Shown: positions 46,966 to 58,874 of the stretch, piece after piece | Layout of the letters: each line of letters opens with the position of its first letter | Numbering within the stretch: the first letter of the stretch is position 1 | Assembly: GCA_037126765.1 (NCBI GenBank) | Contig: JBBCBC010000001.1 | Coordinates: 27,512,804-27,576,803 of the forward strand | Length of the DNA: 64,000 nucleotides | Direction of reading: 5' to 3' | Source: Stenogyne calaminthoides | Taxonomy: Eukaryota > Streptophyta > Magnoliopsida > Lamiales > Lamiaceae | Made by a program: the position numbers and the translations under genes | The notes under the pieces: model-generated | The model's database searches: none | What the model was told of the DNA's origin: nothing | Seen by the model: the letters and a program-made list of their open reading frames with translations, nothing else

Positions 46966-47188
46966 AAAGTCTGCTTTTAAGTATACTACATCATGTCTCA
47001 TGTTCTACGTGACATCTAATGTCACCTACATGAACCTAATAACTTTCTCCCACTTATACTCAAAGCAGATTGACAACGCTCTTGACACCCATTCCTTCCA
47101 CATGTCTCTCGAATGTATTCTGAGGCAGACCCTTTGTGAATGGATCTGCTAGGTTGTCTTCCGACGCGATCTTTGCCACCTTTATATC

Positions 47189-47514
47189 TCATCTCTTAAT
47201 GATTTCTCGTATAAGATGACATTTCCTTTCAATGTGTTTGCTGGCCTTGTGGGCTCTTGGTTCCCTTGAATTTGCAACTGCTCCAGCATTATCACAGTAA
47301 ACAGTGATAGTGCTGGGTAAATTCGGAACTACGTCCAAGTCCACTAAGAAGTTCTTGAGCCAAACTGCTTCTTTCTCTGCTTCACAATCAGCTACATATT
47401 CGACTTCCATGGTAGAATCTGCGATACATTTCTACTTAACGCTTCTCCATGTCATGGCTCCTCCTCCCATGCAAAACACACTACCGAGGTAGATTTTCTA
47501 GAATCTAAGTCTGA
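47189..47514 (-). pseudogene. Copia-B RNase H
   Basis: The frame shows MEVEYVADCEAEKEAVWLKN, VYCDNAGAVANSREPRAHKA and KHIERKCHLIREI, the Copia RNase H core and tether. A TAG at 47515 and further breaks separate it from RT. Confidence 0.85.
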
Positions 47515-48530
47515 TTAGAAATCCGAGACCGTGTAATCGACGGGAATTAGACTGTCTGGTTGATAAACCAACATTCTATCCCGAGTTATTTTCAGATATT
47601 TCAGAATGTTTTTAACTGCTGTCCAATGTTCTTTCCCTGGGTTACTATGATATCTTGCTACCATGCCAACGACAAAGCAGATATCCGGTCTCGTGCATAG
47701 CATTGCATACATACGGCTTCCGACAGCCGAAGGATAAGGAATGCCTTTCATGTCATCTATCTCCTTTTGTGTCTTAGGGCACAAATCCTTGGATAGATGG
47801 ATTCCATGTCTGAAAGGTACAAAACCTTTCTTGGAATATTGCATGATGAATCGCTTCAAAACAGTGTCTATGTGTGAAGCTAGCGATAAGCCTATCATCA
47901 TTTTCTTGCGATCTCGAGTGATCTTGATCCCAAGGATGTATCCGGCTTCTCCTAAATCCTTTATATCAAACTGTTTTGACAGCCATGCCCTCACATATGA
48001 AAACACCTTTACATCGTTCCCGATGAGCAGAATATCGTCCACGTATAGTACTAAGAATACCAAGGTAGTTCCGACACACTTTTTATACACACAACTCTCA
48101 ACTCATTTTGATCAAAACTGTAAGAGTTTATAACCTGATCAAAATATTGGTTCCAAGTATGGGATTCTTGCTTCAGTCCATAGATGGACTTCTTGAGCTT
48201 GCAAACGAGATGTTCTTGGCCTTTTTCAACAAAGCCTTCGGGTTGTTGCATATAGATTTCTTCTTCAAGACTTCCGTTAAGGAAAGATGTCTTGACATCC
48301 ATTTGCCAGATCTCAAAATTAAGATGTACAGCTATCGACAAGAGAATACAGATAGACTTAAGCATAACTACAGGCGAAAAGGTTTCTTCATAATTGATCC
48401 CTTCTTTTTGAGTGTATCCTTTTGCCACAAGTTTAGCTTTGAAGGTCTTTACCTTCCCGTCCGATCCTCTTTTTCTCTTGTAAACTCACTTGCATCCAAT
48501 GGGTTTTACCCCATTAAGTGGTTCGACTAG
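47515..48530 (-). pseudogene. Copia-B reverse transcriptase
   Basis: Two overlapping frames: 48428-48051 (GYTQKEGINYEETFSPV, WQMDVKTSFLNG) and 48090-47515 (VLYVDDILLIGND with catalytic YVDD, GYILGIKITRDR). A shift in 48051-48090 joins them. The N-terminal RT continues up to about 48530 with stops. Confidence 0.88.
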
Positions 48531-48635
48531 CTCCCACACTTTATTATGATCCATAGAACCCATCTCAACTTCCATTGCTGCTTGCCAAGAATCTGTATCC
48601 TTGTCTTGGATCACCTCATTGTAAGACCAGGGGTC

Positions 48636-49748
48636 TCATTCATTATCACTGGGGACCAAGTCCGAGGACTCTCCCATCCCCATGAATCGCTCAGACTGTC
48701 TAACAACCCTCCCACTACGATGAGGTTCCAGTTGTGTAAGTGTGTTGCTTGGTATATCAACTTGTACATTTGGCATTGGAGTTGGCCCTCTTAGCTCGTC
48801 TAAGGTAATCTCACTTCTGGGCTTTCTATCGTTCATATAGTCTTCTTCCAAAAATCTAAAGTGCGTACTAATTACGACTCTTTGATCTTCGGGACCATAA
48901 AACATACACCCCTTCGTTCCCTCGGGATACCCTATAAATAGCCTTAATTCTGAACGTGGATCCAATTTACCAGCTTCCTTGGCCAACACGTATGCCGGAC
49001 ATCCCCAGATTCTCATGTGTCTCAAACTGGGCTTGCGCCCGATCCACAACTCTTTAGGGATTTTGGGAACCGATTTGGATGGCACCAAATTTAGAATATA
49101 AGCCGTTGTTTCCACGGCGTGACCCCAAAACGATTTAGGTAGATCCGCATAACTCATCATTGATCTGACCATTTCTAAAAGAGTTATGTTTCTTCATTCT
49201 GCAACCCCATTTTGTTGAGGGATTCCGAGTGCAGTCAACTATGATACAATCCCGTCGTCTGACAAGTTGTTCAAAAATTCATCGATGAGGTATTCACCTC
49301 CACGATCAGATAGTAGAAACTTGATACTTTTTTCCCTATGATTCTCTGCTTGAGCCTTAAATTCTTTGAATTTATCAAAGGTCTCAGATTTATGCTTAAT
49401 AAGGAAAATGTACCCATATCTTGAGTAATCATCGATAAAAGTAACAAAATACTCATAACCTCCTATTACTTTGATTGACATTAGACCACGTACGTCAGTG
49501 TGAACAATTTCTAACACTTCTTTGGCTCTATTCGCCTTGGCTCCAAATGCCCTCTTGGTCATTTTACCCTCCAAACATGATTCGCAGGTTGGAAATGGTT
49601 CAACCCGGAGAGACTCCAATGGATCATCTTGAACCAACCTTTGGATCCTCTTTGGATTAATATGACCTAGTCTTAGATGCCATAGAAGTGTTTTGTTCAC
49701 GTCTGCTGAACGTTTCCTTTTATTACTTGAAATAGTCGATGTGTTATA
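48636..49748 (-). pseudogene. Copia-B integrase
   Basis: Frame 49700-49239 has the zinc-binding end (LLWHLRLGHINPKR, CESCLEGKMTKR) and the core (IVHTDVRGLM, TFIDDYSRYGYIF, LLSDRGGEY). A stop at about 49239 and a shift follow in the glutamate region. Frame 49172-48636 continues with LPKSFWGHAVETTAYILN and WGCPAYVLAKEAGKLDPRS. Confidence 0.88.
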
Positions 49749-50060
49749 GGATGCATTTCATGAGTGGTGTGCACAGTTAATTGTATAGAGTTTATTCGAT
49801 AACGTTCCATGACAGATAAACTCATTATTTAGAGCAATGGTAACTTTATTAAAATTAACCGAATATCCATCATAAAAGAGTTTAGAAACTGAAATTAAAT
49901 TCTTTCTAAAATTAGGAACGTAAAGAACATATCTTAAAATTAAAACTCTATCTTCAAAAGATAGTTGCACTTCTCCCACTGCTTCAGCTGCCACTCTCGT
50001 AGCATCAACCAGTGTGATGAGGATCTAACTCCCACTAAGTTGTATGGTCCGCTTGAACCC
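49749..50060 (-). pseudogene. Copia-B protease C-terminal part
   Basis: Frame 49994-49758 (from RVLILRYVLYVPNFRKNLIS to NKLYTIN) is the conserved protease-integrase link of Copia elements. It is broken from gag/protease by stops near 50030. Confidence 0.8.
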
Positions 50061-51011
50061 CTATAAAGTGAAATAAACATGATCAGTGGCTCTCGTATCC
50101 ACTACCCACGAATGGGAAGCATACGCCGCTAAACAAGTTTCAACAACTAGTGCATGAGTATTACCTTTCTTTCCCGCCCGTTTGGGCTTGGAACAGGCCG
50201 ACCTCCAATGTCTTTTCTCACCGCAGTTAAAACATTTTCCCTTAGCTAGTTTCTTGACTCCTCCCATTTCCTTCACCTTCTCTTGGCCCTTGGCAACGCT
50301 TGAGTTCACTTGGATTTTGCCTTTTGCATTTTTCTTGTTCTTACCACCCCTTGGCCTAGAAGAAGAAGAAGGACCATTTGCCACCAAGGCCTGATTCTGT
50401 TGCCCCAAAAAGCGCCTCTACCGAGACCAAAGCTTGTAGCAGATCAGGCAACGTGAACTTCTGATTATTCATTTGGTAATTCAGCCTGAATTGCTCAAAA
50501 CATTTTGGCAGAGAATGGAGTACGAAATCGATGTGGGTCTCGATATCATATTCGGCACCAAGAATCTCAAGCTCATCTGGAGAACGTGTTCCCTCACGGG
50601 CGTTCCCTCTACTATTTTCATCGAGAGCAAGTCTCTCATGGTGATCTGACGAGCCACACGGTTCTGATGTTGGAACATCGCTTTAAGACTTTTCATGATG
50701 TCTGCAACAGTTTTAATGTTCTGGTGTTGGTGTTGCAACACATCTGACATAGAATCCAAGATGGTACACTTTGCCATTTCATTGGAGCCCTCCCAGTCAA
50801 CATAATCTTTCTTATCCATTTTATTGGACTCGTCAGTTGGCTTTTTGGGTTTGGGTACAACAAGAACCCAATTATGATGTTGTGCAGTAAGGACAATAGT
50901 AAGTTTTCGATTCCAATCAACGAAGTTTTCACCAGTAAGCAAATTGTCTTTAAGTATATTGAATAGTGGATTAAAAGGTTGTGACATGTTGAGACTGAAA
51001 ATAAAATACAT
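50061..51011 (-). pseudogene. Copia-B gag and start of protease
   Basis: Frame 51011-50481 starts at or near MSQPFNPLFNIL and contains LTGENFVDWNRKLTIVLTAQ and FQHQNRVARQITMRDLLSMK, typical UBN2-type Copia gag. A shift near 50520 leads to frame 50408-50061 with the knuckle CFNCGEKRHWRSAC and the protease start SWVVDTRATDHV. There the usual DSGAT active site reads DTRAT, so the protease would be inactive. Confidence 0.88.
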
Positions 51012-52500
51012 CTTGTGTCAATATCCAGATTAACACAAAAAAAATCACATAATTCGATCACATGAATCATATTAAAATCTCAAAATAAAATAAAAATATG
51101 AACATGCATCAGCCAACATCTGAAAATAGTTTAAATAAGCCACGTGGGGTGGACAGTTATTTAAACACATTAAAGCAGGTTACAAACAAAGACAGTTACA
51201 AACCTTTAATTTCCAAATTAATAGTTGGCTCCCACTTGACCAATATAAAATTAACAGGGACTTCGGGGAAGCATATCAATTTTATACCTAAGTAATAACC
51301 ATGATTAAATATAGAATTATTATTTCGTTTTGAACAAGCCTCGTGGGGAGGGTCATTGTCGCCACTAATAATAATCCACAATCATCCTTTAAGAATTTAT
51401 TCATGTGAAAACTATCTTTTGGCCGTTCTTGATCACAAATAAATAAATCATGGAGGTAAAAAATTAATACAATTTTATTACCCGGAATAAAATTGTCAAT
51501 TAATTATCTTAAAATACTTAGTAATTTTTGAAAGTGAGATTTTTCCAAACAATTTCTCATGCATCGCATATTCAAACAAATTAAATAAGCATGAAAATAA
51601 ATCAATCATCAAAACAAAAAAAATAAACATATTGGGCACATATATCCAACTGTCATGGTTAATTTTTATCATGTCTTGATCTAGAGAAATCGTCTTTGTA
51701 GCCTTCATCATTCGTCTCGAAAAGCTCCCACTCGACCGCAACAAATTCTTTAAAACATCCTCCGTCAAGGTTCGAGACGACGTACGGCACCGGGTAGCTC
51801 ACGGCCCAGCGTGTGTCGCCGTGCACTAAAAGCACACGCAGCGTCGGACCGGGCCATCCATCGCTGTCGTCCATCGCCCGTGCTTTTCGGCATCGTCACG
51901 CATCGCGTAGGTGAATCCATCGTCATCTTGCGCCCGCCGATCCGCCCCGTCGCGCTTTCAGTGTGTACTCTGCCTCCATGTCACTTCGCCGCTGTCTGCG
52001 TCCGGCGATTTTTCGCCGATGCAACCGCCCAGCCTTGTAACCACACCTTGCCCCTTTAGCGTCTTGCCCGTCGCATCGAGCTGCCCGTCCGTGGCCGCTT
52101 AGCATGACGTCGGTTGCTAGCCTTTTCGCCTAGCTCCGCCGCTGCGTTTTTGGCTTGTGTACGTCCGGGCACTTGGTCACCAGTCTTTAATTCTTTGTCT
52201 CCGTCTTCGTTTTCAATCCGGTTACAATTTATTTATAAAAAATAAATAAACCTAGATCTAGACTAGTCTATTACATTGATCAAATCAAACAAATCCCTAA
52301 TCTACTCATGGATTTTCTCACGAGGCAAAACGAATTCGAACGAATTGAATTAAAAACCACAATTATGTGCATGCATAATTAAACATTCATAAAAAACCAT
52401 GACAATTGGATACCTGCAAAAAAGATCTAGCAATTCTACTATCCAATTTCAAATTTAATGAAAAACTAATTAAATTAGAATTCAAAATCCAGAGCCCGAA
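51012..52500 (-). other. Copia-B 5' leader with a GC-rich island
   Basis: About 1.5 kb between gag and the primer-binding site. Most is AT-rich, but about 51770-52200 is strikingly GC- and CpG-rich. Open frames on both strands in the island (for example minus 51874-51659) have no recognised domain. Confidence 0.6.
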
Positions 52501-52504
52501 ACCG

Positions 52505-52518
52505 AGGCTTTGATACCA
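52505..52518 (-). other. Primer-binding site of Copia-B
   Basis: Minus-strand TGGTATCAAAGCC next to the 5' LTR, an initiator methionine tRNA complement with one change. Confidence 0.8.
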
Positions 52519-52520
52519 GT

Positions 52521-53408
52521 TGTTGGGGAATTAATTGCCCGAATCTATTCGTGGAAGGATGCCCACAAACAATTAACAAAAGAGAAAAAGAAAAAAATTA
52601 CTGCACCACCTTTGTGGATTTCTAATTTTTCCAACTCATGGAACTGTGTTGGGGATAAAAAATTCATCCCCTATTTATAAACATAGAGGGGGGGGGTTTA
52701 GGGTTCTCATGAGAAATTTCCTTGTATCTTCTCCAAGATACAATCTTGAATATATCTCATATATTCTATTTTCCATAAATAAATCCCAACAAAATCTCCT
52801 CCTCTATTTTATATGGAATTTTCAAAAATTCCAAAATAGAAAGAATCAAGATTTGATTTTCTTGAATTTATGAGATAATCTTGTATTCCAAGAATACATA
52901 TCTTTTTCCATAAAATCTTTTCAAGAAAAATCAAGAAAATCTTTCCTCTTCTTTTCTTCCTTATTTTCAAAAAATAGAAAAAAATAGGCAACAATATATT
53001 CTTTTATTTTAATCACCTTTTTAAGTTATTGAACTTTATATTGGGCTACTTGAGGGGCCTTTAGGAGAATTAAGATTGGACCTTCGAATGGGCTATGAAT
53101 TATCAATATTGAGCCACAATATTATTTAGCCCATTAATATTAATTTATTCCACTATAAAATTAATATTGCACTATCCATCTTAACCCATATTACTGTAAT
53201 ATGGCTCCCGGTTATTATTTCCCGTGTTTAAGATTATCTAGTCCATTAATTAATTCAAGCCACTGAAAAACTTTATATTAATTAATATATTTTTCATTGG
53301 AGTAAGGTCAGCTCAACATTATTATCCTTACCGGAAATAAATTCCACTTGTAAGATTTAGTATGATAAAACTTCTGAGTCCACCAAGGGGACAAATCACG
53401 TAAGACGT
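52521..53408 (-). mobile_element. 5' LTR of Copia-B, interrupted
   Basis: Starts TGTTGGGGAATTAATT like the 3' LTR, but lacks about 253 bp corresponding to 45263-45515 of that LTR (U5 on the minus strand). It stops at AGACGT (53408), where SIRE-2 begins; the 3' LTR continues there with ACTTGCACACG. The remainder lies beyond the window. Confidence 0.9.
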
Positions 53409-53569
53409 TGTTGGGAGATGAATTTAATAAAAGATATATAATTTTGATTAGATCCCAAAACCCCTGAGTATGACATGTTCATGATAATCTTGATAATTGA
53501 GTCAGGATTCAGTTTTATAGTATTCAGGATGATATCTGCAAAATGTATAGTCAGCAGATATAGATCAGG

Positions 53570-53910
53570 TTTAGATCTGAAGATTCTGAAGAAACTGAAG
53601 TTTCAGTATGAAACTAAGTTTTCAAGACTCAAGAAGAAATCGAGAATCAAGACTCAAAACAGAAATCGAGATATCAAGACTCAACAGAAATCGAGATATC
53701 AAGACTCAAGATGAAACCGAGGAATCAAGACTTAGCATGAAGACTCAAAGATATCACCAAGATATCCGTGAAGACTCGTAAGACTCAAGACTCGTAAGAC
53801 GCCAGAGACTCGTAAGACGCCAAGACTCGTAAGACTCGTAAGACTCAAGACATACGTAAGATGTAAGATCAAGAATCAAGATCAAGAATATCAAGGCATA
53901 GTAATTAATC
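53570..53910. repeat. AAGACTC tandem array in the SIRE-2 U3
   Basis: Many short units such as AAGACTCGTAAGACTC and ATCGAGATATCAAGACTC. They correspond to the TCAGAAGACTCAGAAGACT-type array of SIRE-1 (10985-11165, minus), with CAG replaced by CG. Confidence 0.8.
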
Positions 53911-54398
53911 AAGACTCAAGAATGTATCAATGCTCAAGATAAACCTCAATGTTCGTAGGGCAATCAATATATCTATCCAAGGATGCAATATCGGTAAGAT
54001 CGCGATTCCTTAGAAAAAATAGATATTGCCCAAGACATTCCATGCGCATAAAAGGAACTAAGACAAAGTGTTGTTAAGGTTATATCAACTCGTAGTTTGT
54101 AAATCAAAAAAGAGCCGCTGAAGGTGTCTACCTTTAACCGGAGACAAAAGTCAAAAAGGGAAGACAAAGATCAGCACCATATTGACACCGACAATGACAA
54201 TGTCATTTGAAAAAAGATGTCAGATGTACAAAAGTTCCAGACTGCAAAAAGTGAAGACCGGCTACATGAAAGGCTATTGCCTAAAACGTGTTAGGGAGTT
54301 TCAAACCCTAAATATAGCCGTTCCTCACACACCATAAGAGGAAACTCACGAAGCTATCTCTCCAACGGATAGTTTTCAAGAGTGACCTTGGTGTATGC

Positions 54399-54407
54399 CT
54401 ATAAATA
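54399..54407 (+). promoter_or_regulatory. TATA box of the SIRE-2 LTR
   Basis: CTATAAATA about 1.1 kb before the LTR end, in the U3/R position expected for this family. Confidence 0.6.
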
Positions 54408-55515
54408 CTGGTGACCCTCTACATTGTAAGGTTACGGGAAATTTATAAGCAACTCAAGAAGCTCAAACTTATTATCGCAAAGTTAAAGCACTCGAAAAAC
54501 TTAGAATTTCCCAAGTGCTTTTATATTGAAGAGAGCTCACTAAACTAAGCCTAGTTTGATAAGATATATTCAAAGCTTAGTCGAGATATCCTAGCCTTTG
54601 CATTGTACTTCATTGTAAAGGATATCTCATCCTAGTTGGAAACCAACCAGAAACCCTAAACCCTTGAGAAGGTAGTTGGAGTGTGTTTGTTGGTGAGAAG
54701 AGTTGTAAAGAGTTAGTAAACTACGCAGAGTAGTCAGAAAGCTCTAGAGGAGAAGTTAGTAAGCTACAGAGGTAGTCCAAAGCTTGTTTGTGTTTGAGTA
54801 AGTAAACTACGGAGGTAGTCGTAAAGCTCAAGGTCGGGTTGAGTAAGTAAACTACGGGGAGTAGTCGAAAGCTCGGGGCGAAGTTGAGTAAGTAAACTAC
54901 GCGAGGTAGTCGTAAATCTCGTAAGTGATTAGTGAATTTCTCTCGAGGATCGTAGAGAGTGGACGAGGAGCTTGAGTCTCCGAACCACTATAATTGCCGT
55001 GTTGTTTATTGCTTTTATTTTTGTGCTTAATCGCTGCATCACCGAGTTTGAAAGCATATTTTCATCGATATTTCAGGTTGGAATCAATCCAATCGAAGTT
55101 GCATGTAAATTGAATCACAACCTAATCACTATTCCATTAAAGGAAGGTTTTCAGCAAAGCCTTAAAACGAGTATAAACTAAAGGGCCAACCATTCCGCAT
55201 ACATCCGAGTAGCTAGAACAGATAGTTACCAAACCGAACTTACTCTTCCGAGGGTTCAAGAAGTTAGTTATCCGATCCAAGCAACTCAGATCTCTCTGAA
55301 ACTCGGGACTCGGTTGGGATTATCCGAGGTTTTAAAGCGGCTTCGGGATCACCGCCTCGAGAGACTTTGACTCAGAGTGATTTGTGCTTCTCAGGACCTA
55401 ATCTTCAGGATTATCTGACCCAAGCTGACCTCAGTAAGAAAAAGTTTTAAAAACACTGAACACGTGTATTCCCCCCCCATACATGTGTAAGACTTCGTTT
55501 GCACCGACCAACAAG

Positions 55516-55529
55516 TGGTATCGGAAAGC
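55516..55529 (+). other. Primer-binding site of SIRE-2 (altered)
   Basis: TGGTATCGGAAAGC two bases after the LTR; the canonical TGGTATCAGAGC has been altered at its CAG. Confidence 0.7.
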
Positions 55530-55641
55530 GTGGTTCAACTTGACCACCGGCTTTGTTGACCAAAGTTTTATTTGCTAAAAAATACTTGTGGTCTATCTGA
55601 ACTGATCTTATTTGCTGAATTCTTAAAGGACTCAGATAAAA

Positions 55642-57188
55642 ATGTCTTCTAAGAAACTTCCCATGTTCTCAGTGGAGAACTATGATTTATGGAGACTAAG
55701 AATGTAGGCTCACCTGTATTCTAAACATGAACGAATGTGGAGAGTGGTCTCTGAAGGGCCATTCCAATTTACTGTGGTGAATCCCAGAGGAACAGAAGAT
55801 GAGAGAATTGATCCTAGAGCAGAATTTCCTAAGTCTAATGACCAACTGACTCCTGAGGAGAGAAAGTTAGTTAATCTAGACTACATTGCTAAAGACACAC
55901 TATACAGTACAATTGATGATGGTGTGATGGGAATGATCTCTCACTGCAATACTGCCAAAGAAATTTGGGATACACTAGCTGTAATGTGCCAAGGCACAAA
56001 TCATATCAAGGAAAACAAACTTTCAGTTGCAATAGGAAAGTTTGATAGTTTTGAAATGGAATAAGGTGAATCAATTGACAAATTGGAAGTCAGATTCACT
56101 AGTATCATGAATGATCTAAATGCACTTGGAAAGAAATATCCACAAAGAGAAATTGCATTGAAAATTCTTAGAGGTCTTTCTAAGAAATGAGATATACATG
56201 CAGTGGTGATTGAGAACACCAAAAACATTAATTCAATGCCCTATCAACAAGTTTTCTCTGAGCTGAAGGCCTATGAGTTTGTAATTGATAAGAAAACCAA
56301 AAAGGCTGACAGCAAAGATGATTCATCATCTAGTAAAAATGTGGCTTTTAAAGCCAAAGATAAAACCTGTAAAACTAGAGAGTCTGAGAACTCCCTTGCT
56401 AAAAATCAGGATGAGCTTGAGGATAAGCTAGCACTGATGGCAAGGAGGTTTGAAAGACTTAATAGTCGATATGCAAAATACAAAAGCTATTACAGGAATC
56501 ACAGGTACCAGAAGAAACCTGAGGACAAACCAACTGAGAAGAGAAAGGACCTGAAAACTGAAGGATCTTCATCTAGAAAGAAGGACTCCAAGTCCAAGGA
56601 AGAAAGTGATCAGGATGATGATACCAACAGATGCTACAATTGCCAAAAGAAAGGTCACTTCCAGTATGATTGTCCAGATCTAAGTGCTAAGGAGAGAAGA
56701 GAAAGGCAAGCTAAAAGAGACAAGAAGTTCTCAAGCAAAAAGGCCATGGTTGCAGAAGAAGAACATTCTGAGGAGGGATCTAGCTCTTCAGATGAAATAT
56801 TCTCAGACAGTGAAAGTGATGACATTTGTCTGATGGCCATTGAGGAGGTAAACTCTTCTTTCTCTGTTGTTGCTCCTACACTAGCACAAGAGTTGTCAAG
56901 TTCAACCGTAAAATGATAAAGAATTTGACCGATGGATTCTTTTGAGAATCAATGAAGGACTATGTCTTTTTTTTACAAGAACTGCTAAATGAAACTCAAG
57001 AGCAGAATAAGGAACCGAAGGTCAAAAATCTAAAATGGAAAGACTCTAGCAAAACTGAGATCACTTCTCAATTAATGGGAGCTACTGATGAACTGGATGT
57101 TCGAAAAGTACAACTCTCAGAGAAAGAGAAGTTGATAGTGACCCTAACTGAAAAGCTAGAGAAAATCCATCAAGAAATTCAAATTTGA
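55642..57188 (+). pseudogene. SIRE-2 gag
   Basis: Starts MSSKKLPMFSVENYDLWRLR, then TAG at 55705-55707, TAA near 56062 and TGA near 56187. Between them the frame keeps UBN2-type gag. 56203-56916 is open with the knuckle CYNCQKKGHFQYDC and the acidic EGSSSSDEIFSDSESDD. 56952-57188 holds the helical C-terminus (TDELDVRKVQLSEKEKL), the segment that a solo LTR splits in SIRE-1. At least two of the stops look like C-to-T or G-to-A changes. Confidence 0.88.
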
Positions 57189-58874
57189 TCAGACTAAGTT
57201 CAATGACCTCTCTGAGAAGCATGAAACTCTACAGAACTGTGAGGATAGTGCACATAAGAAGTTAACTCTATTGAATAATTGATCTAAAGTAATAGATGAA
57301 ATTCGAGTTACCAGAGATCTGCCACTATAAAATCTGGATTAGGATACATTCCAGGGGGAACCTCACAAGGTCATCTGAATGCTGCATCAAGTAGCAAGAA
57401 GACAATCTTTGTAAAACCAAAGGCACCTACACTTCAAACCCAAGAAATGCCCAAGGTTGTAGACAAGGAAAAGGACCCATGGTTTCAAAGAAATCAATGA
57501 TCGTGTTGGAAAGCCCAACCTCGTGAAGGCTAGAAAACCCGAGCACTCAATTGAAAAGTTTCGAGCAAGTACTTCAAAGCCTCGGGCTAAGAATGCAAAC
57601 TGAAAAGGCTCCACATCGAACCATCGAGAGAATCCTCGATGAGAAACACACTCACAGAGACATTCTCAATCAAGAGACCAAGTCCTCAAAGATAATCGAA
57701 AAGACCCAAATTTCAAAGATGATAACCCGAACCCCACTTGCCTAAGGGTAAAGGTTATCTCAACCCGAGTCAACAAAGATTTAGACCGGTTTTGACAAAA
57801 AGCCTAAGATCTCAAACAAAAGGCCCAACCAAAGAAGAATTCAAAGGCTCATGTTCATGCTAAAGCTAGACACATACACGTAAGACCGCTAAGGCACCCA
57901 GAGTAGTGAATGTGTATGTAGATGTTTATGGAAGACAAATTAGCCATCTAAAGTGATTAGAGTTGTCAGGCAGATTTGGATTCCGAAAGGTACATCTAAC
58001 CTTGTAGGACCCTACACAAATTGGGTACCTAAAAAGTGATCTGCTTTTTCGAGGAAAAACAGGGCACAAAGTCGATTAAAGATCACATAAAGACCGATGA
58101 GCAGAGATGAAAAAAAGCCCCGATGTATGGTATCTTGACAAAGGATGTTCAAGACATATGACAGATTCAAGAAGATACTCAAAGGACTATGTTGAACAAA
58201 GAGGCCCACAGATCACTTTTTGGAGATAACTCCAAGGGATGAGATCAAGGATATGGAACTTTGAAAATTGACTTCGATTCATATCCATGGTGTTTCATAT
58301 GTATCTGGATTGAAGCATAATTTGCTTTCAATAAGCCAATTCTGTGATAAGGGTTTTAATGTTGAGTTCTCTAAGAACTTATGTTATGTGAAAGATTATA
58401 CAACACGTAAAAATATTACTTGTCGGTACTAGAAAAGGAAATGTGTATCTTGGTTGATTGGAGTTCAACTCCTAAAGATACATGTTTGGTTGCTAAAAGT
58501 TCCACAGATACCAAATTGGTTATGGCATAAAAAGAATGAATCACCCGAATTTCAAAACCCCGAATAAGCTTGCAAGATTAGCTCTTGTGAGAGGGTTGCC
58601 TAATGAAGTGTTCAAGAAGGAACATATTTGTGATGCGTCTTTAAAAGGAAAACAAATTAGAGCATCATTTAAAAGCAAAGTAGATGTTTCTAATGACGAA
58701 TACTTCGCCATCGTGATATGGATCTTTTTGGTCCTATAACACCAAATAAGCACTAATGGCGGAAAACACATTGGTAGTAGTTGATGACTACTCAAGATAT
58801 ACTTGGGTCATATTCTTACTCAAGAAGAAAGAGACTCGAGATAAAGCCGCCAGATCCATCGAAAATGCTCAAGA
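57189..58874 (+). pseudogene. SIRE-2 protease and integrase N-terminus, heavily broken
   Basis: Homology to SIRE-1 continues (protease near 58120-58165, integrase zinc region near 58530-58660 with NKLARLALVRGLPNEVF), but frames change every 50-200 bp. Most differences lie at CAG/CTG positions, which read CG, CGA or similar here. Confidence 0.8.

Larger units (their letters stand above)
45232..53408 (-). mobile_element. Copia-B: Ty1/Copia retrotransposon, 5' LTR broken by SIRE-2
   Basis: Minus-strand order is 5' LTR (52521 to 53408 and onward outside the window), primer-binding site, long leader, gag, protease, integrase, RT, RNase H, polypurine tract (46949-46965) and 3' LTR (45232-46948). 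LTR length (1.7 kb) and motifs resemble Tork/Angela-type Copia, though the lineage is not certain. Coding frames are broken by stops and shifts. Confidence 0.92.
53409..55513 (+). mobile_element. 5' LTR of SIRE-2 (LTR family 1)
   Basis: 2105 bp, TGTTGGGAGATGAATTTAAT to ACCGACCAACA. TATA box CTATAAATA at 54399-54407. The repeat-rich U3 (about 53570-53900) consists of CAAGACTCGTAAGACTC-type units. It is about 250 bp longer than the SIRE-1 LTR. Confidence 0.9.

Noticed and set aside
51811..52105. Protein gene in the GC-rich island
   Set aside because: Several frames are open on both strands because GC-rich DNA has few stops; no domain and it lies in an element leader.
53580..53910. CRISPR-like array
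   Set aside because: Units are short, irregular and contiguous without unique spacers; it is a U3 tandem repeat in a plant retrotransposon.
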